The notes under the pieces were generated by a model, which saw nothing but the letters and a program-made list of their open reading frames with translations, ran no database searches and was not told the DNA's origin. The position numbers were made by a program, and so were the translations under genes. From a virus, in the IMG/VR virus record IMGVR_UViG_3300031951_000338, positions 1 to 44,428 of that record: a stretch of DNA of 44,428 nt. One strand, given 5' to 3'. Positions 34,114-42,943 of the stretch are shown here, piece by piece (position 1 is the stretch's first letter; each line of letters starts with the position of its first letter).

Positions 34114-34292
34114 CAGCTAATTACCCGACCCCACCCGTCCGGCCACCCCCCTGAGCCGGTCTGGTTCCATCGCGCACCCCACACCCCCAAATCTGCACAA
34201 ATACTCCCCACATTTCCCCCACTCTGTTCTAACCTTATTTATAGAAACACCCCCCGGTAGGAGTCCCAACCTCCTCCCAAAATGCCGGTATA

Positions 34293-34322
34293 TTTACATT
34301 TCTATTTAATTAGTCTTATACT
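34293..34322 (+). promoter_or_regulatory. Candidate late/structural promoter
   Basis: TTTACA (34293-34298), 18-nt spacer, TATACT (34317-34322): five of six matches at both sigma-70 boxes. The predicted start is ~20 nt before the small-terminase ATG. Seen by eye only. Confidence 0.5.
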
Positions 34323-34349
34323 GCCCCCCACCACTCATATATCAATCAC

Positions 34350-34922
34350 ATGATTACGTTGATTCCCCCGATCGAGGAGAACATCCCGCTCCCGTCGAAC
34401 GCAGCCGAGGCAATGCCAAGACTGACGCCGACCGAGGAATTGAATATGCGGGCCAACGTGGTGAAGCTGATGTCGGACCTGACCGGCCAGCCCCTTTCTC
34501 CCACACAGAGTAATATTGAGGAGGCCACTGCCTTAGCTCAGCAGATGGCTAAAGATCCCCAATTACGTCCTAACTTTACTAATTACCCCAACGAAACGCT
34601 CGCATATCTGGCCGGTATGGTGGCCCAGATGAATCAGTCTATTGTCCACGACCTCGCTGAATTGAAGATGTACGTGGTCAACAAGCTTGTGGCAGAGATT
34701 GAACATGCTAAGGATCCGAAGATCCGCGTCGCGGCACTATCAAAACTTGGAGAAGTGGATGGTGTTGACGCCTTCAAGCGCAGAACTGAATCGACTATCA
34801 AAGTCCAGACGCTTGAAGAGGTGGAAAGAGAGCTTGCTCGGACTCTGGAGAGCCTTGAGAACAAGATAATTGACGTGGAAGCCAACGAAATCGTACGCTC
34901 CGAGCCCGAAATCGATGAGTGA
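34350..34922 (+). CDS. Putative terminase small subunit
   Basis: 190 residues, helical, with KIRVAALSKLGEVDGVDAFK, a stretch typical of proteins encoded immediately before phage large terminases, and an acidic coiled C-terminus. No ribosome site before the ATG at 34350; an internal ATG at 34446 has GAGGA 7 nt upstream and would give a 158-residue protein. It overlaps the large terminase by 8 nt. DNA-recognition role inferred from position. Confidence 0.65.
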   Translation: MITLIPPIEENIPLPSNAAEAMPRLTPTEELNMRANVVKLMSDLTGQPLSPTQSNIEEATALAQQMAKDPQLRPNFTNYPNETLAYLAGMVAQMNQSIVHDLAELKMYVVNKLVAEIEHAKDPKIRVAALSKLGEVDGVDAFKRRTESTIKVQTLEEVERELARTLESLENKIIDVEANEIVRSEPEIDE

Positions 34923-36435
34923 AGCGTTAAAAATCAGTCCAGAGCAGATATTTAAGCTCAAAAAACTCGCCCCAAACCTGCCACTGAACGAGAAAAAGCG
35001 GGTTTTAGACCTTTTAAAGACCTACGAAACCCAAGTTACACAGCAACTTGGGCGAACTTCCTTCTTGGATTTCGTAAAACACGTCTATCCCGGCTATAAA
35101 GTAGGTCCGCATCACTTCAAACTTGCCCAAATCTTCGAAGATATTGCCTCTGGCAAGAAAAAACGGGTGATTGTTAATATTGCGCCCCGTCATGGCAAGT
35201 CTGAATTGATTTCTTACCTCGCGCCAGCGTGGTATTTGGGTAAATTTCCCCAGAATAAGGTCATTATGGCCTCGCATACAGCGAGTTTGGCCGAGACTTT
35301 TGGTCGTCGAGTCCGAAATCTAGTGGATTCCGACTCATACAAGGACATTTTCCCGCAAATTAGCCTGCAACAAGACTCAAAATCAGCTTCTAGATGGGGG
35401 ACAAACTTTGGTGGCGAATACTTTGCATCAGGCGTTGGGGGTGCTCTCGCTGGCCGGGGGGCTCACCTATTTATTATCGATGATCCACATTCTGAGCAGG
35501 AAGCCAAGACCGGACGACCTGAAGTTTTTCTACCTGCATGGGAGTGGTTTCAATCTGGGCCTATCCAGCGTCTTATGCCTAATGGGGCTATTATCGTTGT
35601 GATGACAAGATGGTCAAAACTGGACCTCACAGGCCAGATTTTGAACCAAATGCAGCGAGAAACCGGGGTAGATCAGTGGGAAGTGATCGATTTTCCGGCG
35701 ATTAAGGACGACGGCGAGCCACTTTGGCCTGAATTCTGGTCACTACAAGAGCTTTTAGCCAAGAAAGCAGCCCTTGACATCCGGTACTGGCAAGCCCAGT
35801 ACATGCAGAACCCCACTTCCGAAGAAGGCGCACTGATTAAGCGTGAGTGGTGGAAGATTTGGGATAAAGAAGAGCCACCAGACTGTGAATTTACGATCAT
35901 GAGTCTGGATGCGGCGCAAGAAACCAACACACGTGCAGACTATAACGCGCTGACGACGTGGGGCGTCTTCTTTAATGAAGAGGTCAACAACTACAACATC
36001 ATCCTGCTCAACTCGATCAAGCGGCGCTTGGAGTTCCCGGACTTAAAGAAGCTCGTGATCGAGCAGTACAAGGAGTGGGAGCCTGATGCGTTCATGGTTG
36101 AAAAGAAGTCCAACGGCGCAGCGTTGTATCAGGAGCTTCGTCGCATGGGTGTGCCCGTGGGCGAGTTTACGCCGGGTAAAGGTCAGGATAAGATCAGCCG
36201 CGTGAATGCTGTCTCGGATTTATTTGCATCCGGTATTGTGTGGGCACCCGACCGCAGGTGGGCTAAAGAAGTAATCGAGGAATGTAATGATTTCCCAAGC
36301 GGGGCTAACGACGACCTCGTTGATTCAACTACACTAGCATTGATGCGGTTCCGGCAAGGGGGGTTCATTCGCCTGCCCAATGATGAGCCTGAAGAGCCGC
36401 GTGGGTTCCGTCGCCGACGTGGCGCGTACTACTGA
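34915..36435 (+). CDS. terL: Terminase large subunit
   Basis: 506 residues from the ATG at 34915, overlapping the small-subunit stop (ATGAGTGA). ATPase: Walker A APRHGKSE (90-97), Walker B HLFIIDDPH (DD 189-190), coupling segment VVMTRW. Nuclease, RNase H fold: FTIMSLDAAQETN (D332), FMVEKKSNG, and NDDLVDSTTLALMRF. It pumps DNA into the prohead through the portal encoded next, and cuts it. The family matches the phage terminase with TIGR01630-type C-terminus. Packaging strategy cannot be read from it here. Confidence 0.95.
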   Translation: MSEALKISPEQIFKLKKLAPNLPLNEKKRVLDLLKTYETQVTQQLGRTSFLDFVKHVYPGYKVGPHHFKLAQIFEDIASGKKKRVIVNIAPRHGKSELISYLAPAWYLGKFPQNKVIMASHTASLAETFGRRVRNLVDSDSYKDIFPQISLQQDSKSASRWGTNFGGEYFASGVGGALAGRGAHLFIIDDPHSEQEAKTGRPEVFLPAWEWFQSGPIQRLMPNGAIIVVMTRWSKLDLTGQILNQMQRETGVDQWEVIDFPAIKDDGEPLWPEFWSLQELLAKKAALDIRYWQAQYMQNPTSEEGALIKREWWKIWDKEEPPDCEFTIMSLDAAQETNTRADYNALTTWGVFFNEEVNNYNIILLNSIKRRLEFPDLKKLVIEQYKEWEPDAFMVEKKSNGAALYQELRRMGVPVGEFTPGKGQDKISRVNAVSDLFASGIVWAPDRRWAKEVIEECNDFPSGANDDLVDSTTLALMRFRQGGFIRLPNDEPEEPRGFRRRRGAYY

Positions 36436-36448
36436 TTAGGAAATGGTC

Positions 36449-38968
36449 ATGGCAACGAACATGATTGATAAAAGCGTCTATCAGGCTCCGACCGGTATGC
36501 CGCTAAATGGCGAGACTCTTGATATTGAGATCGTAAACCCGGAGATGGTGACGCTTGACGACGGCAGTGTAGAGATCACACTCATGCCGGAAGCAGAAGC
36601 CGGAGAAGAAGATGAGTTCAACTCAAACCTTGCTGAAAAACTTGACGAGCGCATTCTTACTAACCTTTCTTCTGAACTCACCGAGCTGGTTGAAGCCGAC
36701 ATTACTTCCCGCAAGGATTGGTCTGATACATACGTCAAGGGACTTGAGGTTCTAGGCTTCAAGTACGAGGAACGGACGGACCCGTGGGAGGACGCGTGCG
36801 GTGTGTATTCCACCGTCTTGTCTGAAGCTGCGATCCGGTTCCAAGCCGAGACGATGAGCGAGACGTTCCCGGCTGCGGGTCCGGTCAAGGCTAAGATTCT
36901 GGGGGAAGTAACGAAAGAGAAGGAAGCTTCCGCTGAACGTGTTCGCGCGGATATGAATTATCAGTTGACTGAGCGGATGGTGGAGTACCGCTCAGAGCAT
37001 GAGCGGATGTTGTTTAGCTTGAGTCTGGCCGGGTCTGCGTTCAAGAAAGTCTACTACGACCCCCGCTTGCGTCGGCAGGTCTCTGTTTATATAGCAGCAG
37101 AAGAAGTCATCGTCCCATACGGGGCGTCTCATATCGAGATGGCTGAGCGGGTCACGCATACGATGCGTAAGACCAAGAACGAGATGGCTTTTATGCAGTC
37201 AAGCGGGTTCTACCGCGACGTTGAGCTTGGCGAGCCGGTGTCGTTCTTCTCTGATATTGAGAAGCGCAAGGCAGAAGAAAACGGCTACACCCTGACCTCT
37301 GATGATCGGTACATGCTCTATGAGATCCACGCGGATCTGATTATTGAGGGCGTCGATGATGAGGATGGGCTTGCCAAGCCCTATATCGTGACGATTGAGA
37401 AGGGTACCGGTACTGTCTTGGCGATCCGCCGCAATTGGGAACCCGATGATGATCTACAACTTAAACGGCAGTTCTTCGTACACTATGGGTACATTCCCGG
37501 ATTTGGTTTCTACCATCTCGGCCTCATTCACATTGTGGGTGGATACGCTAGAGCAGGTACTTCTATCCTTCGCCAACTCGTTGACGCTGGCACTCTTTCA
37601 AATCTTCCGGGAGGTCTTAAATCTCGTGGACTGAGGATCAAGGGCGACGAGACCCCCGTCGCACCGGGCGAGTTCCGAGATGTGGATGTGCCCAGTGGCA
37701 CGATCCGAGACAACATCCTGCCGCTGCCGTACAAAGAGCCGAGCCAAGTGTTGGCCGCACTTCTCGAAAAGATCACGCAAGAAGGTCGTAGGCTCGCAGC
37801 CATCAGTGATTTAAATATCTCTGACATGAGTGCGCAGGCACCGGTCGGTACCACGCTGGCGATTCTGGAGCGGACTCTCAAGCCGATGGCTGCGGTCCAA
37901 GCGCGTGTTCACTTCGCGATGAAGCAGGAGTTCAAGCTCCTGAAGGCGATCATTGCTGAGTACGCGGACGAGCCATATGACTACATCCCTGAGGGGGTGG
38001 ACCGTCGGGCGCGGGCTGCGGACTACGCACAGGTTGAAGTCATTCCGGTCAGTGATCCCAATAGCGCCACGATGGCGCAGCGCGTTGTCCAGTACCAAGC
38101 CGCGATGATGATGGCGAAGGACGCGCCGCAGATCTATGACCTCCAGTATTTACATCGACAGATGCTGGAAGTGCTTGGGATCAAGAACGCGGACAAGATT
38201 GTCCCGATGCAGGAAGACCAGAAGCCGCGTGATCCGATCAGTGAGAACATGTCTGTACTAGTCGGCAAGCCTCTCAAGGCATTCATCTACCAAGACCACG
38301 AGGCTCACATCGCAACACATATGAGCTTCATGCAGGATCCGATGATCATGCAGACGATTGGTCAGAATCCGCAGGCCCAGCAGATTATGGCTGCGCTGCA
38401 AGCTCACATTGCAGAGCACCTTGGGTTCAACTATCGCAAACAGATCGAAGAGCGGCTTGGCGCTGACCTTACTGTGCCGGATGCAGAGTTGCCAGAAAGC
38501 ATTGAGGTCGAGTTGTCCCGCCTCGTCGCACAAGCGGCTCGTCAGCTTACACAGCAGCACACGCAGCAGGCTCAGCAACAACAGGCTCAGCAGCAAGCAC
38601 AAGATCCGCTCTTCCAGATCGAGCAGCAGAAACTTCAGACGCAGCAGCAAGAAGTCCAGCGCAAGGCTCAGAAGGATCAGGCGGACATCCAGCTTGCGAA
38701 GGGCAAGCTTGAGCTTGAGGCTCGCAAACTTGTTATCGAGGCGCAGAAATCAAAAGCCGACATGGATAACAAGAAGCAGGAGTCGCAGAGCAAGCAACGC
38801 ATGGAGCTTCTGACTAAAGCGATTGAGATGCAAAACGGCGCTACTGCGCGTACAGATAAACGGAATGAAGCAAGAGGGAACCGTCGAGCGGCGGTGTTGG
38901 ACAAACTAATGGCAAGTAAATCGGCAGAAGCCCCGAAGACTAAGGCTCCGAAGAAACCCAAGGAGTAA
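36449..38968 (+). CDS. Portal protein
   Basis: 839 residues; the ATG at 36449 has AGGA 7 nt upstream, while the ATG at 36443 is too close to it. Portal-like features: position after terL; a helical wing (KDWSDTYVKGLEVLGFKYEE); ADYAQVEVIPVSDPNSATMA; and a long Gln-rich helical C-terminus with HTQQAQQQQAQQQAQ from ~700. Forms the dodecameric channel at one vertex for packaging and ejection. The size and Gln-rich barrel-like tail are larger than typical siphophage portals and favour a short-tailed phage. Confidence 0.85.
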   Translation: MATNMIDKSVYQAPTGMPLNGETLDIEIVNPEMVTLDDGSVEITLMPEAEAGEEDEFNSNLAEKLDERILTNLSSELTELVEADITSRKDWSDTYVKGLEVLGFKYEERTDPWEDACGVYSTVLSEAAIRFQAETMSETFPAAGPVKAKILGEVTKEKEASAERVRADMNYQLTERMVEYRSEHERMLFSLSLAGSAFKKVYYDPRLRRQVSVYIAAEEVIVPYGASHIEMAERVTHTMRKTKNEMAFMQSSGFYRDVELGEPVSFFSDIEKRKAEENGYTLTSDDRYMLYEIHADLIIEGVDDEDGLAKPYIVTIEKGTGTVLAIRRNWEPDDDLQLKRQFFVHYGYIPGFGFYHLGLIHIVGGYARAGTSILRQLVDAGTLSNLPGGLKSRGLRIKGDETPVAPGEFRDVDVPSGTIRDNILPLPYKEPSQVLAALLEKITQEGRRLAAISDLNISDMSAQAPVGTTLAILERTLKPMAAVQARVHFAMKQEFKLLKAIIAEYADEPYDYIPEGVDRRARAADYAQVEVIPVSDPNSATMAQRVVQYQAAMMMAKDAPQIYDLQYLHRQMLEVLGIKNADKIVPMQEDQKPRDPISENMSVLVGKPLKAFIYQDHEAHIATHMSFMQDPMIMQTIGQNPQAQQIMAALQAHIAEHLGFNYRKQIEERLGADLTVPDAELPESIEVELSRLVAQAARQLTQQHTQQAQQQQAQQQAQDPLFQIEQQKLQTQQQEVQRKAQKDQADIQLAKGKLELEARKLVIEAQKSKADMDNKKQESQSKQRMELLTKAIEMQNGATARTDKRNEARGNRRAAVLDKLMASKSAEAPKTKAPKKPKE

Positions 38969-38971
38969 TAC

Positions 38972-39169
38972 GTGGCTAAGACCGTCTATGACGTGCTGAA
39001 AGAAAAGATCGAAGAGCATCGCTCTTCTGCTATCGAGATGCTTAGCGCTGGTTCCGCAACGGACTACGCTAAGTACCGCGAACTGTGCGGCTTGATCCGG
39101 GGTCTAGAGACCGCACTGCGTGAAGTGTATGACCTTGCGAAACATCAAATGGAACTTGATGATGACTGA
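38972..39169 (+). CDS. Small helical protein after portal
   Basis: 65 residues, GTG start just after the portal stop with AAGGAG upstream. Two helices (KEKIEEHRSSAIEMLSAG; YRELCGLIRGLETALREVYD) and an acidic tail. It resembles small proteins found between portal and capsid genes in similar phages. Overlaps the GroES-like gene by 8 nt. Function unknown. Confidence 0.7.
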   Translation: MAKTVYDVLKEKIEEHRSSAIEMLSAGSATDYAKYRELCGLIRGLETALREVYDLAKHQMELDDD

Positions 39170-39536
39170 TACTACTGAAGTCCCGATGACCGACGAGGAG
39201 CTTGAAAGTAATATTCCACGACCGGTCGGCTACAAGCTGTTAATTGCTCTACCTCAGATCGAAGAAACGTACGAGTCTGGTCTGATTAAGGCCGATAAGA
39301 CGATGTACTACGAGCACGTCCTTAGTATGGTGGGACTTGTTCTAGATATGGGCGAGCAAGCGTACAAAGACCCCGAGCGATATCCCACGGGTCCGTGGTG
39401 CAAAGTTGGTCAGTATGTATTGTTTAGGGCCAACACGGGCACTCGGTTCAAGGTTGGTGGGGTCGAGTATCGGCTTATGAACGACGACGGCATCGAGGCT
39501 GTTGTTGATGATCCGCGTGGCATCACGCGTGCATGA
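39162..39536 (+). CDS. GroES-like co-chaperonin
   Basis: 124 residues from the ATG at 39162 (GGAA 7 nt upstream); ATG 39159 is an alternative. RPVGYKLLIALPQIEETYES, then GLVLDMGEQAYKD, GPWCKVGQYVLFRANTGTRF and YRLMNDDGIEAVVDDP match the Cpn10 beta barrel, including a mobile-loop-like insertion (residues ~27-45). Like T4 Gp31, it may pair with host GroEL to fold the capsid protein, encoded three genes downstream. No GroEL gene is present. Confidence 0.85.
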   Translation: MTDTTEVPMTDEELESNIPRPVGYKLLIALPQIEETYESGLIKADKTMYYEHVLSMVGLVLDMGEQAYKDPERYPTGPWCKVGQYVLFRANTGTRFKVGGVEYRLMNDDGIEAVVDDPRGITRA

Positions 39537-39544
39537 GGTGAACT

Positions 39545-40615
39545 ATGCCATTCGAAAAAGTTGAATTTAAGTTTCCGGACGAGATCGCCAAAGATCAGAA
39601 GCCTGACGAGATCGAAGTTAAGGCGTCAGAGGTTCTGCTTGATGTAGAGGATAAACCGGAGGCTAAACCCAAGCTGGAAGCCAAACCGAAACCCGAAGTT
39701 GCGGTTAAGGACGATCCGAAGGACGAGATTGAGATCGAGGTGGTTGATGACACGCCCGCCAAAGATCGAAACCGCAAACCGTCCACTCCCCCTGATGAGG
39801 TAACTGACGACGAGCTTGCTGAGTATTCCGAGAAGGTCAAGAAGCGGATTCAGCATTTCTCCAAGGGTTACCACGACCAGCGTCGCGCAGCAGAAGCTGC
39901 GATGCGGGAGAAAGAAGAGGCTATCCGATATGCGCAGAAACTCATCGATGAGAATAATGCGCTAAAACAACGCGCCACCAAGACGCAGGAAATGGTGGTC
40001 CAACAGGCGAAAGTTCGGGTTACTGCTGAGCTTGAGAAAGCGAAGAAAGAATTCAAAGAGGCGTATGACTCTGGTGAAGCGGAGAAACTAACCGCTGCGC
40101 AAGAAGCTATCGCTGATGCGAAGATCAAGCTCGATAAGCTGGCTAATTACAAGCCACCTAAAACAGCCCCTTTACAAACGCCAAAAACTGATGTAAAACA
40201 AGAAACACAATCCGCCCCAGCAGTCGCTCCGGATCCAAAAGCGGAAGCGTGGCAACGCGCTAATACGTGGTTTGGACAGGACGATGAGATGACCAGCCTC
40301 GCGCTGGGGTTGCATCAAAAGTTGGTCCGCGAGGGTGTAGACACTCGCAGCGACGATTATTACCAACGCATCGATACTCGGATGCGGCAGCTCTTCCCGG
40401 ATAAGTTCGAGGACTCGAACTTAGACGACGAAGATGAAAAACCGGCCCCCAAGCCGCGCCAAAAGAGTAATCCTGTCGCTCCCGCGAGCCGCAGCGTTGC
40501 GCCCAAGAAAATCACGCTGACCAGTACACAGGTAGCTCTGGCTAAGAAGCTTGGAGTTCCGCTGGAAGAGTACGCCAAACAGGTTGCATTAGAACTGAGG
40601 AAACAAAATGGCTGA
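39545..40615 (+). CDS. Putative scaffolding protein
   Basis: 356 residues. A Lys/Glu/Pro-rich disordered N-terminus (~1-90), a long coiled coil (~95-210, QKLIDENNALKQRATKTQEM), a second disordered stretch and a small basic C-terminal domain (KKITLTSTQVALAKKLGVP). Composition and position between portal and capsid genes are those of a scaffolding protein, whose basic C-terminus docks to the capsid shell. Confidence 0.7.
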   Translation: MPFEKVEFKFPDEIAKDQKPDEIEVKASEVLLDVEDKPEAKPKLEAKPKPEVAVKDDPKDEIEIEVVDDTPAKDRNRKPSTPPDEVTDDELAEYSEKVKKRIQHFSKGYHDQRRAAEAAMREKEEAIRYAQKLIDENNALKQRATKTQEMVVQQAKVRVTAELEKAKKEFKEAYDSGEAEKLTAAQEAIADAKIKLDKLANYKPPKTAPLQTPKTDVKQETQSAPAVAPDPKAEAWQRANTWFGQDDEMTSLALGLHQKLVREGVDTRSDDYYQRIDTRMRQLFPDKFEDSNLDDEDEKPAPKPRQKSNPVAPASRSVAPKKITLTSTQVALAKKLGVPLEEYAKQVALELRKQNG

Positions 40616-41066
40616 GACTAGAGAAAACCGCACGAATCGTGAACAAGATACCCGCAATAACTTTGTCCGCCGTCAAAAGTGGCAGAGTGCTGATGGGCTA
40701 CCTATTCCGAATCAAGAACCGGGCTGGGCGTATCGCTGGGTTCGTTTAAGTATGGGTGGACAAGTCGATGCCAAGAATGTGTCCTCAAAGTTCCGTGAGG
40801 GATGGGAACCTGTACGAGCTTCAGATCACCCCGAGATTTTCACTCTACCCGGCGAAAATGACCGGTTCAAAGACAATATCGTGGTTGGTGGCCTGATGTT
40901 GTGCAAGACTCCCGTCGAGTTTGTTAAAGACCGAAACGCGCATTTCAAGGGGATTACTGATTCCCAGATGCAGGCGGTCGATAACAGTCTGATGCGTGAG
41001 AATGACCCCCGTATGCCGCTTTTCAATGAGCGCAAATCGAAGGTTGTTTTCGGCAAAGGCGAATAA
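40608..41066 (+). CDS. Capsid-module protein, function unknown
   Basis: 152 residues. GAGGAAAC site 8 nt from the ATG; overlaps the scaffold gene by 8 nt. RWVRLSMGGQVDAKNVSSKF, EGWEPVRASDHPE and MLCKTPVEFVKDRNAHF form a compact conserved-looking fold seen ahead of capsid genes in related environmental phages. Head completion or capsid accessory role inferred. Confidence 0.65.
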   Translation: MAETRENRTNREQDTRNNFVRRQKWQSADGLPIPNQEPGWAYRWVRLSMGGQVDAKNVSSKFREGWEPVRASDHPEIFTLPGENDRFKDNIVVGGLMLCKTPVEFVKDRNAHFKGITDSQMQAVDNSLMRENDPRMPLFNERKSKVVFGKGE

Positions 41067-41090
41067 CTTTCATCAATTTTGGAGCTAACT

Positions 41091-41852
41091 ATGGCTTACC
41101 CTCAGGTAGTTAAGCCGTACGGTTTCCGGCCCATCAATCTAATTGGTGGTCAGCCGTACGCAGGTAGCACCCGCATGTTCAAGATCGCAAGCGGGTACAA
41201 CACCAATATCTTCTACGGCGATCCGGTCAAGATCCTTCGTGACAGCGGCAGCATGTTGCCTATTGACGGCACTGTGGTTGTCCAAGGTATGTCTTGGTTT
41301 GGCGCGAGCGTCACAGGACCAGAGCAGGCTTTACCCCCGTACACCATTGGCGTGTTCATGGGTTGCTCGTTCACGAACCCGTACACCAAGCAGAAGATGT
41401 TCTCGCAATACTACCCCGCAGGTACGGTTGCTGATGACATCCAAGCTTACGTTGTGGATGATCCGGACGCGCTGTTCAAGGTTGTGTTCGTAGAGAACGT
41501 ACCTTCGTACTACGAAGATCCGTACAACGCTGCTGGTACGACTCCGGCGTATGCGAACGCATATTACGTTGGGCGCAATCTTCTGGTTGCGGTTAACGCA
41601 GGCGATACCACGACTGGCAACAGTCTGTATGGCGTGGCGGACGTAGCCAACCCGCTCTATATTGTTCAACAACCGCTCATGCCGGTTCGTGTTGTCGATG
41701 TGGTTCCTGAGACCGCCACTTCGGCAGGCTTTGTGGAGCTGATCGTCAAGTGGAACATGCCCGGGTACTCGGCAACCGGGTACAGCGGCCAGCAGTGGGG
41801 CGGCGGTCACGAGTATTACTGGCCCGGTTCGACCGGCAGTATTATCCTCTAA
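41091..41852 (+). CDS. Capsid decoration or head accessory protein
   Basis: 253 residues from the ATG at 41091 with GGAG 6 nt upstream; a TTG at 41079 is rejected. VVKPYGFRPINLIGGQPYAG then FYGDPVKIL and many Gly/Tyr/Pro beta strands suggest a beta-sandwich structural protein. Homologous patterns occur immediately before capsid genes. Ends 13 nt before the capsid gene. Could be a decoration, head-tail or minor head protein. Confidence 0.65.
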   Translation: MAYPQVVKPYGFRPINLIGGQPYAGSTRMFKIASGYNTNIFYGDPVKILRDSGSMLPIDGTVVVQGMSWFGASVTGPEQALPPYTIGVFMGCSFTNPYTKQKMFSQYYPAGTVADDIQAYVVDDPDALFKVVFVENVPSYYEDPYNAAGTTPAYANAYYVGRNLLVAVNAGDTTTGNSLYGVADVANPLYIVQQPLMPVRVVDVVPETATSAGFVELIVKWNMPGYSATGYSGQQWGGGHEYYWPGSTGSIIL

Positions 41853-41865
41853 GGAGTTCTAAAAA

Positions 41866-42792
41866 ATGGCTATTTCACGCGCACAACTACTGAAAGAACT
41901 CCTCCCGGGACTTAATGCCCTGTTTGGTATGGAGTACAAGCGGTACGGCGAAGAGCATAAAGAAATCTTCGCCACCGAGACCTCTGAGCGTTCGTTCGAA
42001 GAGGAAACCAAGCTGTCGGGCTTCTCGGCTGCGCCGGTCAAGAGCGAGGGTGCTGCCATCGCTTACGACAACGCGCAAGAGGCGTGGACCGCTCGGTACA
42101 ACCACGAGACGATCGCTATGGGCTTCTCCCTCACCGAAGAGGCGATGGAGGACAACCTGTACGACACGCTCTCGTCGCGTTATACCAAAGCGCTCGCTCG
42201 CGCGATGGCGTACACCAAGCAAGTTAAAGCCGCTGCGATTCTGAACAATGGCTTTGATCCCGCTGTGGTGTACGGCGACGGTCAGTCGCTCTTCTCGGCT
42301 AATCACCCGCTGGTCAATGGTGGTGTTAACAGCAACGTCCCGGCCGTTGCCACGGATCTGAATGAGACTGCGCTTGAAGATGCAGTTATTCAGATCGCTG
42401 CGTGGACTGACGAACGTGGTCTGCTGATCGCTGCTAAGCCTCGGAAACTGATCATCCCGCCGTCGCTTCAGTTCGTTGCAACTCGTATTCTTGAGACCGA
42501 GCTTCGTGTCGGTACGACGGATAACGACATCAACGCCCTGAAGAACAACGGGTCGATCCCCGAGGGTTACACGATTAACCACTTCTTGACTGATAACAAC
42601 GCGTGGTTCCTGACCACCGACGTGCCCAACGGTCTGAAGCACTTCATTCGTACCCCGATGCAAACGGGTATGGACGCAGACTTCGACACCGGCAATGCTC
42701 GGTACAAGGCCCGTGAGCGTTATTCGTTCGGTGTTTCGGATCCGCTGGGCGTCTATGGCTCGGCTGGTGCAGCGCCGACCCCCCCGGCCTAA
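41866..42792 (+). CDS. Major capsid protein (Mu gpT-like)
   Basis: 308 residues, HK97-type by family. AAGGAG 9 nt before the ATG, the strongest site in the region, as expected for the most abundant protein. N-terminal helix ISRAQLLKELLPGLNALFGM, E-loop-like region with SFEEETKLSGF, GFSLTEEAMEDNLYDTLS spine helix and SIPEGYTINHFLTDNNAW beta strands match Mu gpT-like head subunits. A strong terminator follows after 13 nt. Confidence 0.88.
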   Translation: MAISRAQLLKELLPGLNALFGMEYKRYGEEHKEIFATETSERSFEEETKLSGFSAAPVKSEGAAIAYDNAQEAWTARYNHETIAMGFSLTEEAMEDNLYDTLSSRYTKALARAMAYTKQVKAAAILNNGFDPAVVYGDGQSLFSANHPLVNGGVNSNVPAVATDLNETALEDAVIQIAAWTDERGLLIAAKPRKLIIPPSLQFVATRILETELRVGTTDNDINALKNNGSIPEGYTINHFLTDNNAWFLTTDVPNGLKHFIRTPMQTGMDADFDTGNARYKARERYSFGVSDPLGVYGSAGAAPTPPA

Positions 42793-42805
42793 TCGGGGTG
42801 TAGGG

Positions 42806-42834
42806 AAGGGGGGCTTCGGCCCCCCTTTCTTTTT
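42806..42834 (+). terminator. Strong terminator after the capsid gene
   Basis: Stem GGGGGGC (42808-42814), TTCG tetraloop, GCCCCCC (42819-42825), extended by A-A/T-T pairs, then TTTCTTTTT. It separates the head genes from the appendage genes, which need read-through or their own promoter. Confidence 0.97.
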
Positions 42835-42881
42835 ATCTATTCTCGTGGTACAACTCTGCCATCCGGGATATCCAAATCCAG

Positions 42882-42920
42882 CGTATCAGACGACCCGGCG
42901 ACGACATGCAGACTGATACG
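42882..42920 (+). promoter_or_regulatory. Inverted repeat in the leader of the appendage gene
   Basis: CGTATCAG (42882-42889) and CTGATACG (42913-42920), perfect 8-nt arms, 23-nt spacer, 24 nt before the appendage ATG. The spacer contains an ATG of a five-codon frame. Could be an operator or an RNA stem. The gap of 151 nt contains no other gene. Confidence 0.5.
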
Positions 42921-42943
42921 TGACTCGCATGTGAGGTTTCAAA

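Larger units (their letters stand above)
34005..34349. promoter_or_regulatory. Divergent control region before the terminase genes
   Basis: 345 nt between the minus-strand 249-residue gene and the plus-strand terminase genes. It holds a CCTGACA palindrome (34098), a single TGTTCTA heptamer (34225), a marked C-rich plus strand from ~34125 to 34260, a short inverted repeat GGAG/CCTC near 34260-34275, and the late promoter candidate at 34293-34322. No gene seen. Promoters for both directions must lie here; the minus one is not clear. Confidence 0.6.
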
